Below are positions 43,974 to 44,121 of a stretch of 44,121 nucleotides of DNA, one piece after another. The notes under the pieces are model-generated. The model made no database searches. It was not told the origin of the DNA and saw only the letters and a program-made list of their open reading frames with translations. The stretch's first letter is position 1, and the number at the start of each line of letters is the position of its first letter. Source of the DNA: Planctomycetota bacterium (lineage in GTDB: Bacteria; Planctomycetota; UBA1135; GCA-002686595); contig CANKOY010000028.1 of assembly GCA_947484275.1 (NCBI GenBank), positions 1-44,121 on the forward strand. Reading direction: 5' to 3'. Both the position numbers and the translations under genes were made by a program.

Positions 43974-44121
43974 TGACCTGCCCCCCTCAGACCGGTCCAG
44001 ATCTCATCATAGGATCTGGGCCCCAACCGAAGGGACATCAACATGGGCAGGAAGCGACGCCACAGTGACGAGCAGATCATCCACAAGTTGCGCGAAGCCG
44101 AGATCGCATTGGCGCAGGGCC
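43974..44121 (+). mobile_element. Left end of an IS3-family insertion sequence (3' side outside window)
   Basis: The element edge is placed at 43974, where the sequence changes from cytochrome coding to TGACCTGCCCCCCTCAGACC. A terminal TG and a C-rich inverted repeat are typical of IS3-family ends, and the transposase OrfA start follows 69 bases in, the usual distance. The other end and the target duplication lie beyond the window. The exact boundary is inferred from the break in coding sequence. Confidence 0.75.
44043..44121 (+). CDS. IS3-family transposase OrfA, 3' partial
   Basis: The ATG at 44043 starts MGRKRRHSDEQIIHKLREAE, followed by IALAQG before the window ends. This is the N-terminal helix-turn-helix of IS3/IS911-type OrfA (EEQIIxxLREAExxLAxG). 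A GGGACAT region upstream may serve as ribosome binding site. In IS3 elements OrfA is fused to the OrfB integrase by a programmed -1 frameshift to make the active transposase; that part is outside the window. Confidence 0.88.
   Translation, partial: MGRKRRHSDEQIIHKLREAEIALAQG

Overview
This is a GC-rich, densely coded window with about 31 genes or gene fragments and no RNA genes, CRISPR array or plasmid or phage hallmarks. The most likely source is a Planctomycetota bacterium. I infer this from the mix of large secreted proteins of unknown function, an ExbB/ExbD operon carrying a huge multidomain protein with a terpenoid-cyclase-like toroid, a PQQ-type propeller fused to DUF1080 domains beside a lipoprotein-like cytochrome c, a sialate O-acetylesterase, a penicillin acylase and an HU protein with a Lys/Ala-rich tail. 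No marker gene in the window proves this assignment.

Layout, left to right. (1) 1-6439, plus strand: a TPR protein (5' end outside the window), ExbB, ExbD and a 1299-residue protein that combines a PD40 propeller, a TonB-like SxxxH membrane helix, a roughly 580-residue disordered linker and a terpenoid-cyclase-like toroid. It looks like an energised cell-envelope machine in which the last protein takes the place of TonB/TolA. (2) 6452-8260, minus: a NapH/CcoG-type membrane polyferredoxin fused to TPRs. (3) 8445-10124, plus: a secreted protein whose Cys-containing C-terminal domain recurs at the end of the metalloprotease at 12148-15096. A 16-bp perfect hairpin separates it from a minus-strand operon at 10203-15096: fungalysin-like metalloprotease, TPR membrane protein, NHL propeller. 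(4) 15280-18081, minus: an MsbA-like ABC exporter, a DUF6526-like protein and a DinB-family protein. (5) 18184-22154, plus: cytochrome c and a PQQ-type propeller/DUF1080 fusion, translationally coupled by ATGA, probably for periplasmic sugar or keto-glycoside oxidation. (6) 22406-27998: a Cdd1-like helix-hairpin-helix protein (minus), then on the plus strand HU, a sialate esterase, a thioredoxin-like secreted protein broken by tandem TGA codons, and a gluzincin-like secreted protein. (7) 28021-33121: an HTH-coiled-coil protein (minus), an ankyrin/CPXCG fusion (plus), a DUF885 peptidase (plus) and an RluA-like pseudouridine synthase with HRLG in place of HRLD (minus). (8) 33174-37574, minus: a surface protein whose 5' coding region carries a 111-bp MITE-like inverted repeat, and a penicillin acylase. 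(9) 37904-40939, plus: a tight operon of a GlpD-like flavoprotein, a DegT/StrS aminotransferase and a small DUF2784-like membrane protein. (10) 40999-44121: an outer-membrane-barrel candidate and a multihaem cytochrome (minus, coupled), the latter cut inside a CxxCH motif by the left end of an IS3-family element whose transposase begins at 44043.

The strongest candidates for undescribed biology are the ExbBD-linked giant fusion, the shared C-terminal domain of the two secreted proteins, and the disrupted cytochrome/barrel pair. The MITE in a reading frame, the tandem-TGA gene and the IS insertion show recent gene disruption, or in the tandem-TGA case possibly assembly error. Start sites are chosen from Shine-Dalgarno sequences, signal peptides and overlaps and are inferences unless stated otherwise.
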